Shown in pieces: positions 37,190 to 47,560 of a DNA stretch of 64,000 bases. The stretch spans positions 637,213-701,212 of the forward strand of contig JAXRKP010000033.1 of assembly GCA_037039925.1 (NCBI GenBank), written 5' to 3'. The notes under the pieces are model-generated. The model was not told the origin of the DNA. It did no database searches and saw only the letters and a program-made list of their open reading frames with translations. How positions within the stretch are numbered: position 1 is the stretch's first letter; every line of letters begins with the position of its first letter. A program made the position numbers and the translations under genes. Source of the DNA: Doris montereyensis (lineage: Eukaryota; Mollusca; Gastropoda; Nudibranchia; Dorididae).

Positions 37190-37199
37190 TCAACAAAAA

Positions 37200-37626
37200 A
37201 TCAAAATGGTAATATACAACACATTTTATTGTCCTATTCTCCTCTATGGAAGTAAAACATGGACAGTAGGGAATACAATAGAAAACAAGCAGCTGAAATG
37301 AAACATCTAAGTAAAAGAGACAAAATCAGAAACACAACAATTAGAGATCAAACCAAAACAGATTGCATTAAAACTAAAAAGAAATAAATCAACTCAGATG
37401 GTTTGGGGATGTAAATAGAATGAATGATAAGAGAATAGCTAAATCAATATACAATGTTAAAACCCAAGGTAAAAGACCAAAAGGGAGACCTCAGAGAAAG
37501 TGGGAAGAACATATAAAAGAGGCACACAATCAAAGAAATTTACATAATCTTCGCAGAAGGCAACAGAACATATCAGGACGGGGTAGCCTCGGCATCTGAA
37601 CCCATAAACCGTAAGATAGAATTAGA
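37200..37626 (+). mobile_element. LINE copy D, 3' part (plus)
   Basis: Resumes after the nested insert with 'ctcctctatggaagtaaaac' (the L-L-Y-G-S-x-T-W motif after the RT domain). It runs to the G-R-P-x-R-K-W-E-E block near 37490. It ends near 37626 without the (AAAG)n tail, replaced by the dispersed element that follows. Confidence 0.85.
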
Positions 37627-37995
37627 ATTTAGGAATATCAATTTCCTATTCACAACGGGTCATGTTTCAAATCAATATTCTTGTTGAAAATTAACTGTCT
37701 CCGGCTCTTTCTGCTTTCATTTCGTGTTAGTTATTTTTGGAATAAGTTTATTGTTCCAGGTGGTCAGAGGATGGATTTGAAGCTGTCAGTTTGAAGCAAT
37801 TTTCTGTATGTTATTTTGTATTCCTCATAAGATAAACAATTTTTAAGGAAATTTCATGAAACTTTGCATGCCTTGTTCACAATCTTCTACGTTAGCCTGG
37901 GCCAAGTTTAAACATTATGGCTCATTGAGTTCAGCCGTTATGACATCCAATGTGGGTTACCTTTTACTTTTATTTTTTTGGTGACACCCTGTAAA
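37627..37995 (+). mobile_element. Dispersed element, copy 2
   Basis: Aligns with 17096-17445 from 'tttaggaatatcaatttcc' to the right end 'ggtgacaccctgtaaat'. No open frame. The right end has the form of a short inverted-repeat terminus ('tacagggtgtcac' on the minus strand), as in mariner-like non-autonomous elements. Confidence 0.65.
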
Positions 37996-37997
37996 TA

Positions 37998-38245
37998 AAA
38001 AATAAGTTTGCTGATTACTGGCCTTTCTGGCAAAATGCAAAAGTACTTTTGCAAGCTCGGAGCGGGGGCTCTATACTCACACTCCAATCTCTCTGAGTCC
38101 TGCCATCAACTTTCTTTTTCGAAAAAATACAGTTAACCCTCAAATAAGGACGTATCAAGGTAAATACAGACTCACAGACGCAAATCCATAAAAATGTACT
38201 AAATTTTTTTTTTTACATAACAGTTGGCAGATATGCAGATGGATA
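37998..38245 (+). mobile_element. Partial copy of a terminal-inverted-repeat element (T1)
   Basis: Similar to 38838-39074: 'actggcctttctggcaaaatg' is matched by 'actggccttgctggcgaaatg'. Both go on to an 'ttcgaaaaaatacagttaa'-like block and the end 'gttggcagatatgc'. The left terminus is missing. Confidence 0.65.
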
Positions 38246-38710
38246 GAGAGAGGCTACACAAGCAAACAAAAGATCAATATGTATACAATAACATTCAATG
38301 GATGAGAAATTGACACACGACTGAGAGCTACTTATTATTCAAGTACATACGATGCCAAGGACTACGCACACAAATACCTACTTGGGGTGAAATGAACCCG
38401 CGACTGAGTCCTGTTACGAGAGTGAGACCTACATATATACCCACCAAAGTACAACTGAAATATATACCCACCAAAACCACTGGAAACACATTTGTAATAC
38501 ACATGTGTAAACAGGAAAACGTCTTCAGAAACACAACAACAAATAAACAAATCAACAAACAGGCCATAGCAAAATAAACCAGTAAAGTTGCACCCAACAC
38601 CAGCAAAAGGATTAGTAGCTACCCCAGCCACTACAAACACAAAACCCATAAGGACCAAAATGCAACGTTAGAGGCTTAGGATGCTTATAAGGTTTTAATA
38701 CCATATTATT
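38246..38710. other. Intronic sequence of tmem9, nothing firm
   Basis: 'gaaatgaacccgcgact' near 38390 hints at a SINE remnant. No gene. Confidence 0.4.
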
Positions 38711-38712
38711 AT

Positions 38713-39074
38713 CACAGCTGCCAACCTTTCCATATCAAAACTGTACTCTTTCTGTGCAAACTAATTCTGACTCGCACAACAGCCTGTAATGATATTCCGG
38801 AAAACACGGATTATTTAATCCCCCTAAGCGAAATTAACAAAAAGTCTACCGACCACTGGCCTTGCTGGCGAAATGCAATGGTTGTTCTGTGAACTTAGAA
38901 TGGCGTCTACAAACTTTCACCCATTCTCTCTCTCTCTCTCTCTCTCTGAATCTCTGCTGTTAACTTAGTTTTTTTATACAAAAAAACAATTAACTCTCAT
39001 TTATGTACTTTTTAAAGTAAGACTTACGGACCCGAAGCCAAATACGGTTTTTTATGTATTGATTGGCAGCTATG
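38713..39074 (+). mobile_element. Terminal-inverted-repeat element T1, about 360 bp
   Basis: It starts 'cacagctgccaacc' and ends 'ttggcagctatg', an inverted pair of about 9-10 bp. It has no coding capacity and a CT run inside (38929-38947). A related copy in opposite orientation lies at 55943-56343. It looks like a small non-autonomous DNA transposon; no clear target duplication was seen. Confidence 0.6.
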
Positions 39075-39221
39075 CATTATGTATAAAGGTTAAAACAGGA
39101 AGTTCAATGTCAACTTGTCATTAGAAATGAATTTCAAAATCAGGTCAGTGTCCTTCCCGAAGATGCAATGTCAGATCTAGTGAGGCTATGATTGAAAACC
39201 ACAAACATTGTTAGTTTGTTT

Positions 39222-39368
39222 CATTGAAATTTACCATACCCATCTTATGCGGTGATCTCAGGGTGAATTAAGAGGAAACAGCACGAGATAAGAGATAACA
39301 GAAAGAGTGGAAGGAAAGAAGTAGGACCTAGCGATAACTAGCGGCACCTGCCAACCACAACCAATCAA
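39222..39368 (-). mobile_element. SINE S1 copy
   Basis: Complete S1 body order, 'ggtgatctcagggtgaatt', 'aagaggaaacagcac', 'aagtaggacctag'. Confidence 0.75.
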
Positions 39369-39429
39369 AGACCATCAAAGAGAACTAAAAATTCCATCCA
39401 GGCCACTAGAGCCGTTGTGTCAGAGCTTG

Positions 39430-39575
39430 TTCTGGTTTCTATAGTGTGGTGTAGAACAGGTAATAATAAATAATACACCACCTCCTGGACAGGCTACTAA
39501 CGTGTGATAGTTGTACCCCAGCACCTGACGGTCCCAAGTCTGAGATCCTAACCATTGGACTACCAACATTACTAT
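39430..39575 (-). mobile_element. SINE S2-like copy with tRNA-like head
   Basis: 'atagtgtggtgtagaacagg' and 'accacctcctggaca' resemble the S2 body at 8.75 kb. The right end, read on the minus strand, gives 'gtagtccaatggttaggat', like the A-box region of a tRNA. Confidence 0.5.
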
Positions 39576-39904
39576 AAGACCAGACGTACAAGGCCGTTCA
39601 TTACAACAACTACCTTGATGATATTTGCAAGTAAAAATGGAAGAAACGGATAGTGATAAGGCTGTTAATATAAATATTATAATACGTTTTTAGTTAAATA
39701 GAAAGTTAGCATGGCTACACAATAAATCATAGCATTAGACCCTTTTACAATATGTGTCAGCTTTGTTAGCAGTAAGGAAGATAGATTCCTTCATTCGCAA
39801 TGTCTTGACAGTGGGATTACATGCAGTGGCACCACTTTGTAACATGAGGTCAATTGACAGACACCAAGTGATAGCAGGCAGTCAAAGGCTAGCCTAGGAT
39901 GGAA
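39576..39904. other. Intronic sequence of tmem9, nothing recognised
   Basis: No repeat or exon recognised. Confidence 0.45.
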
Positions 39905-40975
39905 ACTATTTTCAATAACCAGCAATACTTAACACCATCATGGCTAGAGCAAGACCCATAGACCAGGGATACTCAACACCATCATGGCTAGAGCAAGACC
40001 CATAGACCAGGAATACTTAACACCATCATGGCTAGAGCAAGACCCATAGACCAGGGATACTTAACACCATCATGGCTAGAGCAAGACCTATGGACCAGGA
40101 ATACTTAACACCATCATGGCTAGAGCAAGACCCATGGACCAGGAATACTTAACACCATCATGGCTAGAGCAAGACCCATGGACCAGGAATACTTAACACC
40201 ATCATGGCTAGAGTAAGACCCATAGACCTGGGATACTTAACACCATCATGGCTAGAGCAAGACCAATGGACCAGGAATACTTAACACCATCATGACTAGA
40301 GCAAGACCCATAGACCAGGAATACTTAACACCATCATGGCTAGAGTAAGGTCCATGGACCAGGAATACTTAACACCATCATGACTAGAGTAAGACCCATG
40401 GACCAGGAATACTTAGCACCATCATGGCTGGATCAAGACCCATGGACCAGGAATACTTAACACCATCATGACTAGAGCAAGACCCATAGACCAGGAATAC
40501 TTAACACCATCATGGCTAGAGCAAGACCCATGGACCAGGAATACTTAACACCATCATGGCTAGAGTAAGACTCATGGACCAGGAATACTTAGCACCATCA
40601 TGGCTAGAGTAAGACTCATGGACCAGGAATACTTAACACCATCATGGCTAGAGTAAGACTCATGGACCAGGAATACTTAACACCATCATGGCTAGAGTAA
40701 GACTCATGGACCAGGAATACTTAACACCATCATGGCTAGAGTAAGACCCATGGGCCAGGAATACTTAGCACCATCATGGCTAGAGTAAGACCCATAGACC
40801 AGGAATACTTAACACCATCATGGCAAGAGTAAGACTCATGGACCAGGAATACTTAGCACCATCATGGCTAGAGTAAGACCCATGGACCAGGAATACTTAG
40901 CACCATCATGGCTAGAGTAAGACTCATGGACCAGGAATACTTAGCACCATCATGGCTGGTGCAAGACGTAACTCT
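39905..40975 (+). repeat. 44-bp minisatellite, about 24 copies
   Basis: Unit: 'ggaatacttaacaccatcat' + 'ggctagagtaagacccatgg' + 'acca'. Variants: agcaag/agtaag, cccatag/cccatgg/ctcatgg, taac/tagc. The later variants cluster to the right, showing local spread of new unit types. Confidence 0.95.
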
Positions 40976-41054
40976 GTATATTTCAATGCACACTGTTAAC
41001 CGTGGATTTATGGTAACAGGTTACTCCCCTGGACAATGCTTTTGGCTAACATCT

Positions 41055-41362
41055 GCTGCTACTAAACACTTATGATTGCTACTTATGATTGCCACTTGTA
41101 ATTGCCACCTATGATTGTCACTTGTAAATGTCGTTTATAATTGCTAATTGTAATTGAAACTTATGGTAGCCAGTTATAATTGTTCCTTGTAATTGCTACT
41201 TATGATTGCCATTTGTAATTGCTACTTATGATTGCCACTTGTAATTGCTACTTATTATTGCTACTTATGATTGCCATTTGTAATTGCTACTTATGATTGC
41301 CACTTGTAATTGCTACTTATGATTGCCACTTGTAATTGCTAATTACTTGTACTAGTTATGAT
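41055..41362 (+). repeat. 26-bp tandem repeat, about 10 copies
   Basis: Unit 'cttatgattgccacttgtaa' + 'ttgcta'; edges decay. Confidence 0.9.
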
Positions 41363-42944
41363 TGCTCAGTTCAACAACAATTGCCACTTTCGACCAGACA
41401 TTAAGTCACCAGTAAACGACCTACACAATTGAACAAGGAAATAAGTTTTCATGTGTCCTGTTGTGTTCTTTTAAAAATGGCACTCAAACTATCAAAGCAC
41501 TGTAGGAGATGCTACATCAGTCAGATTAGTCAGGGATCATCTACACACTTAGACTCAGGATAAAGGAGGGTGCTTCCTGCTTCTTCTTCAAGCAATGAAA
41601 TTGCTAAACTGTTATAACTGTTGTGCATAACTACAGTAAGAGGCAGGTAAATTTAAAAAAAGTACATAGTTAGTTTGCTATATTATGTTATAAAACTACT
41701 TTGTTTCCAAGATGGCTACATCAGTAAAGTAATGTTGACACCTGAAGTCTTCTACTGTATAAAAACTATGTGTTAGACAAATGTACAAAGGGCAAGCAAA
41801 GAATGACACCCAACGTGACATAGAGAGATATGTGAAGAGGCAAAAAACCCAGAAGCAAAGGAAAGAATAGTAAAAACCTCATCATAGCTGTCTTGCGGCT
41901 GGAAAATGAAAGAGGAAAAATAAAACAAAACAATATGTCAGCATTTATGGTACTTGTTAGCAAGAACATAAAGACAAAAAAGAAAAAAAATCAAGAAAAA
42001 TATCACATATCTTCTATTTGATATCAATAAATAGACCATAAAATAAGACAATTATCGATTACAAAAATTATAAATGAAATCATTCACAACGTCGACACTA
42101 TTGTCCAATATCCCCACTTACTTAACTTAAAAACTTAGACACAAGCAACAATGATGGGTTGCCTTTGACATTTCCAAACAGATCTAGAGGAACAAAAGAC
42201 AACAAACCAACCCAACCCAAAACAAAGCAATACCCTTAACAATAAGAAATTTCAAAGAACAGAAAAAGTTGATAATCAAGAAGTACCGAAAGTTCTATTC
42301 TCACCATGACATTTAACCTTTCCCACTTTTCCAGCAGAAAAACCGAAACAACAACAACAACAACTAGTTAACAGCAAAAAAGAAACAAAACTGAAAATAA
42401 AAGCCAACCAATCATTGGGGAGTGGAAGACATTAATCTAACTACATTGCCCGTTCCTTCCATGTTCCGACTCTGTTTACATTTAATGAAATATTATAACA
42501 ATATGAAACTAACTATATGGTTCGATTGTAAGCAGAAACCACATTCTGAAATCAACTTGACGATAATTAATTGATTCATGGTCATGAAATGAAAGAAATC
42601 CCCAAAATCACAAGCCACCATGCGTTGGCTAAAAAAGAGCGAGATGACAGTGTAATAGACAAGACACAGGATGTGCTATTAATAGAACATAATTCATAAA
42701 TTTCTAATGCATGATAAAGAAAGGAGCCATATAACTGTTTGAAGACGGAGAATAAATCAATATGTTTTTATTTACAATGTAGTCAGTCATATAGGCCATA
42801 GGCATTTAGACATTTTAAACCTTAAACCCCATCACTCAGTCATGTGGATGTTTCAAGTTCACACAGCACCAGTCAGTAGATGTTAGAGATACATGTACAT
42901 GCCCTTCAAACTTCAAGCAGGATAATTCATTTGGCTCCTTACAC
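41363..42944. other. Intronic sequence of tmem9, nothing recognised
   Basis: AT-rich; a minus ORF at 41969-41766 has no domain. No element recognised. Confidence 0.45.
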
Positions 42945-43570
42945 AATGTCACACCGTTATTCATTTGGCAACGTACATAATTTATTACACAGCTATCCAT
43001 TTGAACCATACATAATTTGTTACACAGTTATTCATTTAGCTCCTTACATAATTTGTTAGACAGTTATTTATTTGAACCTTACATTATTTGTTACACAGTA
43101 ATTCATTTAGTTCCTTACATAATGTTACACAGTCATTCATTTGGCTCCTTACACAATTTGTTACACATCTATTCATTTGGTTCCTTAAATAATTTGTTAT
43201 ACAATTATTCATTTAGCTCCTTATACAATGTTACACAGTTATTCATTTGCCTCCTTACATAATTTGTTACAGTTATTCATTTGAACCGTACATAATTTGT
43301 TACAGAGTTATTAATTTAACTCCTTACATAATTTGTTACAAATTTATTCATTTAGCTCCTTACACAATGTAACACACTTATTCATTTAGCTCCTTACACA
43401 ATTCGTTTCGCAGTTATCTGTCTAGCTCCATTCACAATTTTTTACATAGTTATTAATTTAGCTCCTTACACACACAATTCATTATGCAGTTATTCATTTG
43501 ACTTGTTACACAGTTATTCATTGAGCTCTTTACATAGTCTGTTATCCTGTCATCTCGTTAGCTCCTTACA
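42945..43570 (+). repeat. 36-bp tandem repeat, about 16 copies
   Basis: Unit 'tcatttagctccttacataa' + 'tttgttacacagttat', with many base changes and some units lacking the middle. Confidence 0.9.
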
Positions 43571-44200
43571 CAGTAATCAGAGACTATATAATGATAAGAC
43601 TGTCGACTCCATGGTTTTGCCTTATGACGTGACATGGGGCAAGGGGAGAAATGGGGTCCTCAATTAGATCTTGTAGTTCAATATAAATAATACATATATA
43701 CTCTATTTTGTTGTTGATGTGTGATTCCTCTCATTACTTCGATTCGTAAACAAGAATCTTGTTTTAGTTGACTCGGTTAATTGCAACACGACGGAGCGGG
43801 AAAATTGTTACGATTATCAGAAGTTGTGATAAACCGGATTTCGCTGTGGGTCGAGTATTTTGGGTCATTTCACTACTTGACGATTAGGTATGCCTATTGC
43901 TTTTTTTTTGGTGTGCATAGACAACTTTACCCTATAAGTTTCACAGAATTGGGACCGTCATGAACATTCTCATCTATGTCAAAGCTATATGCCTTGAAAC
44001 ACATACTAGATTAGACAGCCACCAAAGCATCATTTACGTTGAGCTAGCTGTGTAGTAAGCTATGACTGCAGCGTGTGATAAGTCACATCACTCCCTTTGA
44101 TATGAATGGTCAGTCGTCCGCTGCCCACTCGAACAACGTAGACATGCACTTATTGTTAAACAAAACGTAAAATCAGAAAAAATGCATAATTCATTTCATT
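43571..44200. other. Unique-looking block between two parts of the 36-bp array
   Basis: 630 bp without the repeat; no gene or element recognised. Confidence 0.4.
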
Positions 44201-44345
44201 GTTATTCAGTTGCCTCCTAACACAACTTGTTACAGGGTTATTCATTTGGCTCCTTACAAAATTTGTTTCACTTATTTATTGAGTACCATCTATAATTTGT
44301 TATACTGTCATTGATTTGGCTCCATACACAATTTATCACACAATA
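44201..44345 (+). repeat. 36-bp tandem repeat, second block, about 4 copies
   Basis: Same unit as 42945-43570 ('ttcatttggctccttacaaa'), more decayed. Confidence 0.8.
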
Positions 44346-44566
44346 AAGCAATTGTTTGTTGATCAATCCAAAAATGCGACGCTATCTTATCTAAGCTGAA
44401 AGAAAGTTTTGAACTGTTGTCATCAAGTTACTCATAAGTGGCAAAAACAATAAATAAATTCTGAGGCATTTTTGTGTCATTTTCTACTCAGGAACCATGT
44501 CTTAATCTTGTGATCAAAAGGTTTTGAAACTGACTGGCAACATCCCAGATTGACAAGAATTTATAT
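44346..44566. other. Intronic sequence of tmem9, nothing recognised
   Basis: No repeat or exon recognised. Confidence 0.4.
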
Positions 44567-44567
44567 T

Positions 44568-44708
44568 GTTTGTTACATTGAATTTCACATTGACTGCCAT
44601 ATTACTTGATCTCAGGGTGAAAAAAGAGGAAACAGCAAGATGAAACATAAGAAAAAGAGTGAAAAAAAAAGAAGAACTTATCAGTAGCACCTACCGAACA
44701 TCCACCAT
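44568..44708 (-). mobile_element. SINE S1 diverged copy
   Basis: 'cattgaatttcac', 'tgatctcagggtgaaaa', 'gaggaaacagcaagatgaa' in S1 order. Confidence 0.65.
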
Positions 44709-44939
44709 CTTAATAGGAAAAAAAATGAAAAAGAAAGACTAGCTAGTTTACGATGTTGAGACCAAAATAATGACGATCATGTTTTATACAAACCTAGCAT
44801 CTGGTTAAAAACCAGAGAGAGATAGAGAGACAAAAAAGTGATAAAGGTGGAGGACAAGCACAAAAAGCTACACAAGCAAAACAAATGTCAAAGGGAGAAG
44901 AGGCTGAGTCAAAAGCAGCCAGATGGTTACCATATTCAC

Positions 44940-45062
44940 CTCCTCGTTGGTGTGCTGCTGGTATGTGCCAGGCCGTCTCTGCAGCAGGGGGTCCAGACAC
45001 AGCAGGAATAGCATGTAGACAAACAGCAACGACACTACACAGATAATGAAAATCACCAACAC
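44940..45062 (-). CDS. tmem9: tmem9 exon 4 (transmembrane segment)
   Basis: 41 codons in phase 0 between acceptor 'ataacaggtgtt'-type 'ttggcag' (before 45062) and donor GAG|GTGAAT (44939). It encodes a single strongly hydrophobic span 'VIFIICVVSLLFVYMLFLL' (about residues 97-115). 'LDPLLQRR' then follows on the cytosolic side, as in vertebrate TMEM9 (..LVDPLIRK.) and TMEM9B (..LVEPILKR.). The exon ends 'QQHTNEE', again as in TMEM9 ('LHNEE'). Joined directly to exon 5 it keeps frame, across an intron of 13,670 nt (44939-31270). An additional small exon in that intron cannot be excluded. Confidence 0.93.
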
Positions 45063-46563
45063 CTGCCAATAACAAGAGAAAGCTTGATATATATGAAAAA
45101 GTGTGTTTTCGTATTCACGGTTGAATGGTTAACACTTTGCATGCCACCCGCTTTGAACCTAGTTCAAACCTAGTTCCCACCCAGTGCCACCAGTTTTTGC
45201 CTATATATCCCCTCATTAACAGCTGTTTTTGTAATAGTTCAAAATATCAGTAGTATGAGAAAAAAATTGGCAAAAATTACAGAAGCAATGGAAGTTCATA
45301 AAACTTTCAGAGGTTGTTGTAAGGTGGGTTAGCATTAATTTTACATGCTTTGACGGATGACGAGTCATAACCATGACGGCCATCTTAAATTTTGTTGCTA
45401 TTTATAGAAAATTGGCATGTTACTGGAAGAAAAGGTAAATAACTTGTTATAATTTATTATGTTAGAAATTTCAAAATTGTCTTAAAAGAAAGCAGACAGA
45501 TTAGGGATAAAAATTCAACTTCATATTCAGTGACTGTTCCATTATTTCTCTGAAAACAACAAAAATATATTGATTGGATATACAGGCTTTTTTTCTTCCT
45601 TTCGCACTCTTTGAATGAGAGTCAATAAAACTTTTATTCCTATCTTTGTAGTTTATTGTTTTTAATGTCTTGTTTTTATTTTGAAAACACAGCTTGAAAT
45701 GCACTATCTGTTACATTTTTCCACTTGAAATCATCAATGGTATCTATTCTTCTTTTTCCCTCATGTCCATTGCCACGCCCAGTAATACAGTCCCCTGCAT
45801 TGTTTACATTTGGCATGCGACAAATCCATGTTCCGAATCCGAATGATCAGAGTCCGAGCCAGAGCTACTAGATCTAGAATCGGCCGTAAAGACAGTGAAC
45901 AGTTAGTTGTAGTATCGCTTTCAACTATCCAAAGTGTAGGAAACTGAAGTGAAGCAGTTTAGGTGGCTAAAGCAACGTGTGTGCATATTTACATACACAC
46001 TGACGCGCAACGCCTCTTATATCACACAGTGATGGGAGAGGCGTATATCGGTGTTGGAAAAACGAGGTCAAATATCGTGTGTTACCACATTTGGCAATTA
46101 ACCGCCAATATACGGATTTTTACTGCCATGTTCTCAGTCAGTGTTAGGTTAGTTTACGTCAAAATTTTGATTGTTTTTACCTAACCTCCCCTACAAAATA
46201 GTTTGTAAAATTTTTTGTAGACATCATATGGACATTTTCCTGCCATGAACTTGTAGATAAATGATCATTCTACCCGAATATGCAAAGAACAGAAAATCAA
46301 CCTTTTGGTCTAAAACTCACCAGTCCAGGTGCCGCCACCCCCTCCCCTCTTTAAAAGTCAAAACTGATAAACGAAAAGAAACGACAATTCCTATTGGATG
46401 GACTTTTCACTTCTTGTCATTTATCACTTGGAAAATATGAGTATTAAGTATGCAGACATATTTACTTGTTCTCAACACACTCACACATATATATTTACTT
46501 GATTTCATCACATGCATACTTTTTTACTTCATATTTTCCCATTGTGCTATGTTTTAAAATTAC
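45063..46563. other. tmem9 intron 3
   Basis: 1,501 nt, GTAATT donor at 46563 and AG acceptor at 45063 (minus). No mobile element recognised. Confidence 0.85.
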
Positions 46564-46657
46564 CTTGATAGTTGTTGTATTACGGGTTTCTGTCCTGCAA
46601 AGGCAACGAGTGCAAGCAATGAGTGGAGAGACTGGATGAACCACATGTTCGCAGTCA
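46564..46657 (-). CDS. tmem9: tmem9 exon 3 (Cys-rich juxtamembrane part)
   Basis: 94 nt: one base completing a Cys codon from exon 2, then 31 codons. It reads DCEHVVHPVSPL, then 'ACTRCLCRTETRNTTTIK'. The match to TMEM9 is direct: C-x-HVV-x-P, C..C.C and the T-T-T-I-K just before the membrane span. The acceptor is 'gttttgccag' and the donor AAG|GTAATT. 'NTT' is a possible N-glycosylation site on the luminal side close to the membrane. Confidence 0.93.
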
Positions 46658-47079
46658 CTGGCAAAACAAAGGCAAGAGTCCCATGTTACAAGAAAGCTTT
46701 GTTGATCATGAATGCTTCATACAATAGAGACAGGATGCATTCATAGTAAAAAGTGGCGTTTAATTATCATTTTTTTTGCCAAGAATGACACCTTTGAACA
46801 AGTTCTAAAATATAGCAATTTTGCCTGCAATGACAGTACAAAATAATATTGAATGATTTATCTTGTCTTTTGGTTTCTATAGTTACTTGGGCCTTTTGTC
46901 TTCTTTCACTTATTTACGTAATATATTGCTTACACAAAGGTGTACTTGCTTTTAATTTCAGATTAACATGAGGTAAACAAGTAAAGCCACAAACACTGTC
47001 CCTAATCTCAGCAGTACATACTAGGCTTATCGGGCATAACAAAAAGAACCCACAATGAAGACGCCTTGCATTAACCTAC
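46658..47079. other. tmem9 intron 2
   Basis: 422 nt, donor GTAGGT at 47079 (minus), acceptor ccag. Nothing else recognised. Confidence 0.85.
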
Positions 47080-47189
47080 CATTGTTCACTGCGAGTGGTG
47101 TTGACAAAAACAGCCCGAGTTTCCTTTCCCTGGGCGTCCCATTGCTTGTCACACACACACTTACAACGTGTGTCCTCGAAACTGGCAGC
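47080..47189 (-). CDS. tmem9: tmem9 exon 2 (luminal Cys-rich part)
   Basis: 110 nt: 36 codons plus two bases (TG|) of a Cys codon completed by exon 3. It reads AASFEDTRCKCVCDKQW and later 'VFVNTTRSEQ'. The C-K-C-x-C cluster corresponds to the C-K-C-P-C-I-C of vertebrate TMEM9. NTT is a second glycosylation sequon, in line with family members being N-glycosylated. Acceptor 'tgtgttccag', donor TG|GTAGGT. An internal 'gtaagt' (TTGTAAGTG) in this exon is a decoy donor: using it would remove the Cys cluster and break the frame. Confidence 0.9.
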
Positions 47190-47482
47190 CTGGAACACAC
47201 AAAAACTTCACGTGAATCATTCCTTAAACCTGAACCCCCCACACTTTGTTTGCCTGTCTGCCCGTATGCCTCCCACTCCCTCACTGTCTCTCCCTGTTTC
47301 CCTCTTTCTCTGTCTCTCGGAGAATCTAAATCAAACTGTCATGTTTTTTACTAGATCTAGATCTAGATCTAGATGAGTAGATCTAGATCTAAATCTAGAT
47401 CTAGATCTAGGACGATATAAGTATATAAAAAATATATCTTATAGAGTGTTAGTCCTTCATGACGACAATTCTTTAAACTTAC
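47190..47482. repeat. tmem9 intron 1, with (TAGATC)n tract at 47353-47411
   Basis: A 293-nt intron with a perfect GTAAGT donor. About a fifth of it is a TAGATC/CTAGAT hexamer run with two phase breaks. The run is almost self-complementary (agatct, ctag), so it can fold. Confidence 0.85.
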
Positions 47483-47560
47483 TTCACATCCTGAGGGAAC
47501 AAGGAGGGCTAAGGTCGTGACAACGAAAGCCAGTATTACAATTGTACGTTGGGTTGCCAT
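47483..47560 (-). CDS. tmem9: tmem9 exon 1 (start and signal peptide)
   Basis: 26 codons from ATG at 47560, MATQRTIVILAFVVTTLALL then 'VPSGCE', ending at a perfect donor GAA|GTAAGT. The hydrophobic core (residues 7-21) followed by P-S-G-C is a typical cleavable signal peptide, as expected for a type I membrane protein. The five exons together give about 193 residues, against 183 for human TMEM9 and 198 for TMEM9B. Family knowledge: TMEM9 proteins sit in late endosomes/lysosomes, have been linked to v-ATPase assembly, and act as partner subunits of the endolysosomal CLC chloride/proton exchangers. The gene is minus strand, with the plus-strand gene at 52.8 kb pointing away from it. Confidence 0.92.

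Noticed and set aside
44794..45075. 93-codon minus frame including 'ICFACVAFCACPPP'
   Set aside because: It is a different frame of tmem9 exon 4 and its intron flanks; the 45062 frame matches the family.
47055..47376. Plus-strand frames of 93-99 codons
   Set aside because: They are antisense to tmem9 exon 2 and intron 1; the minus strand has the conserved protein and splice sites.
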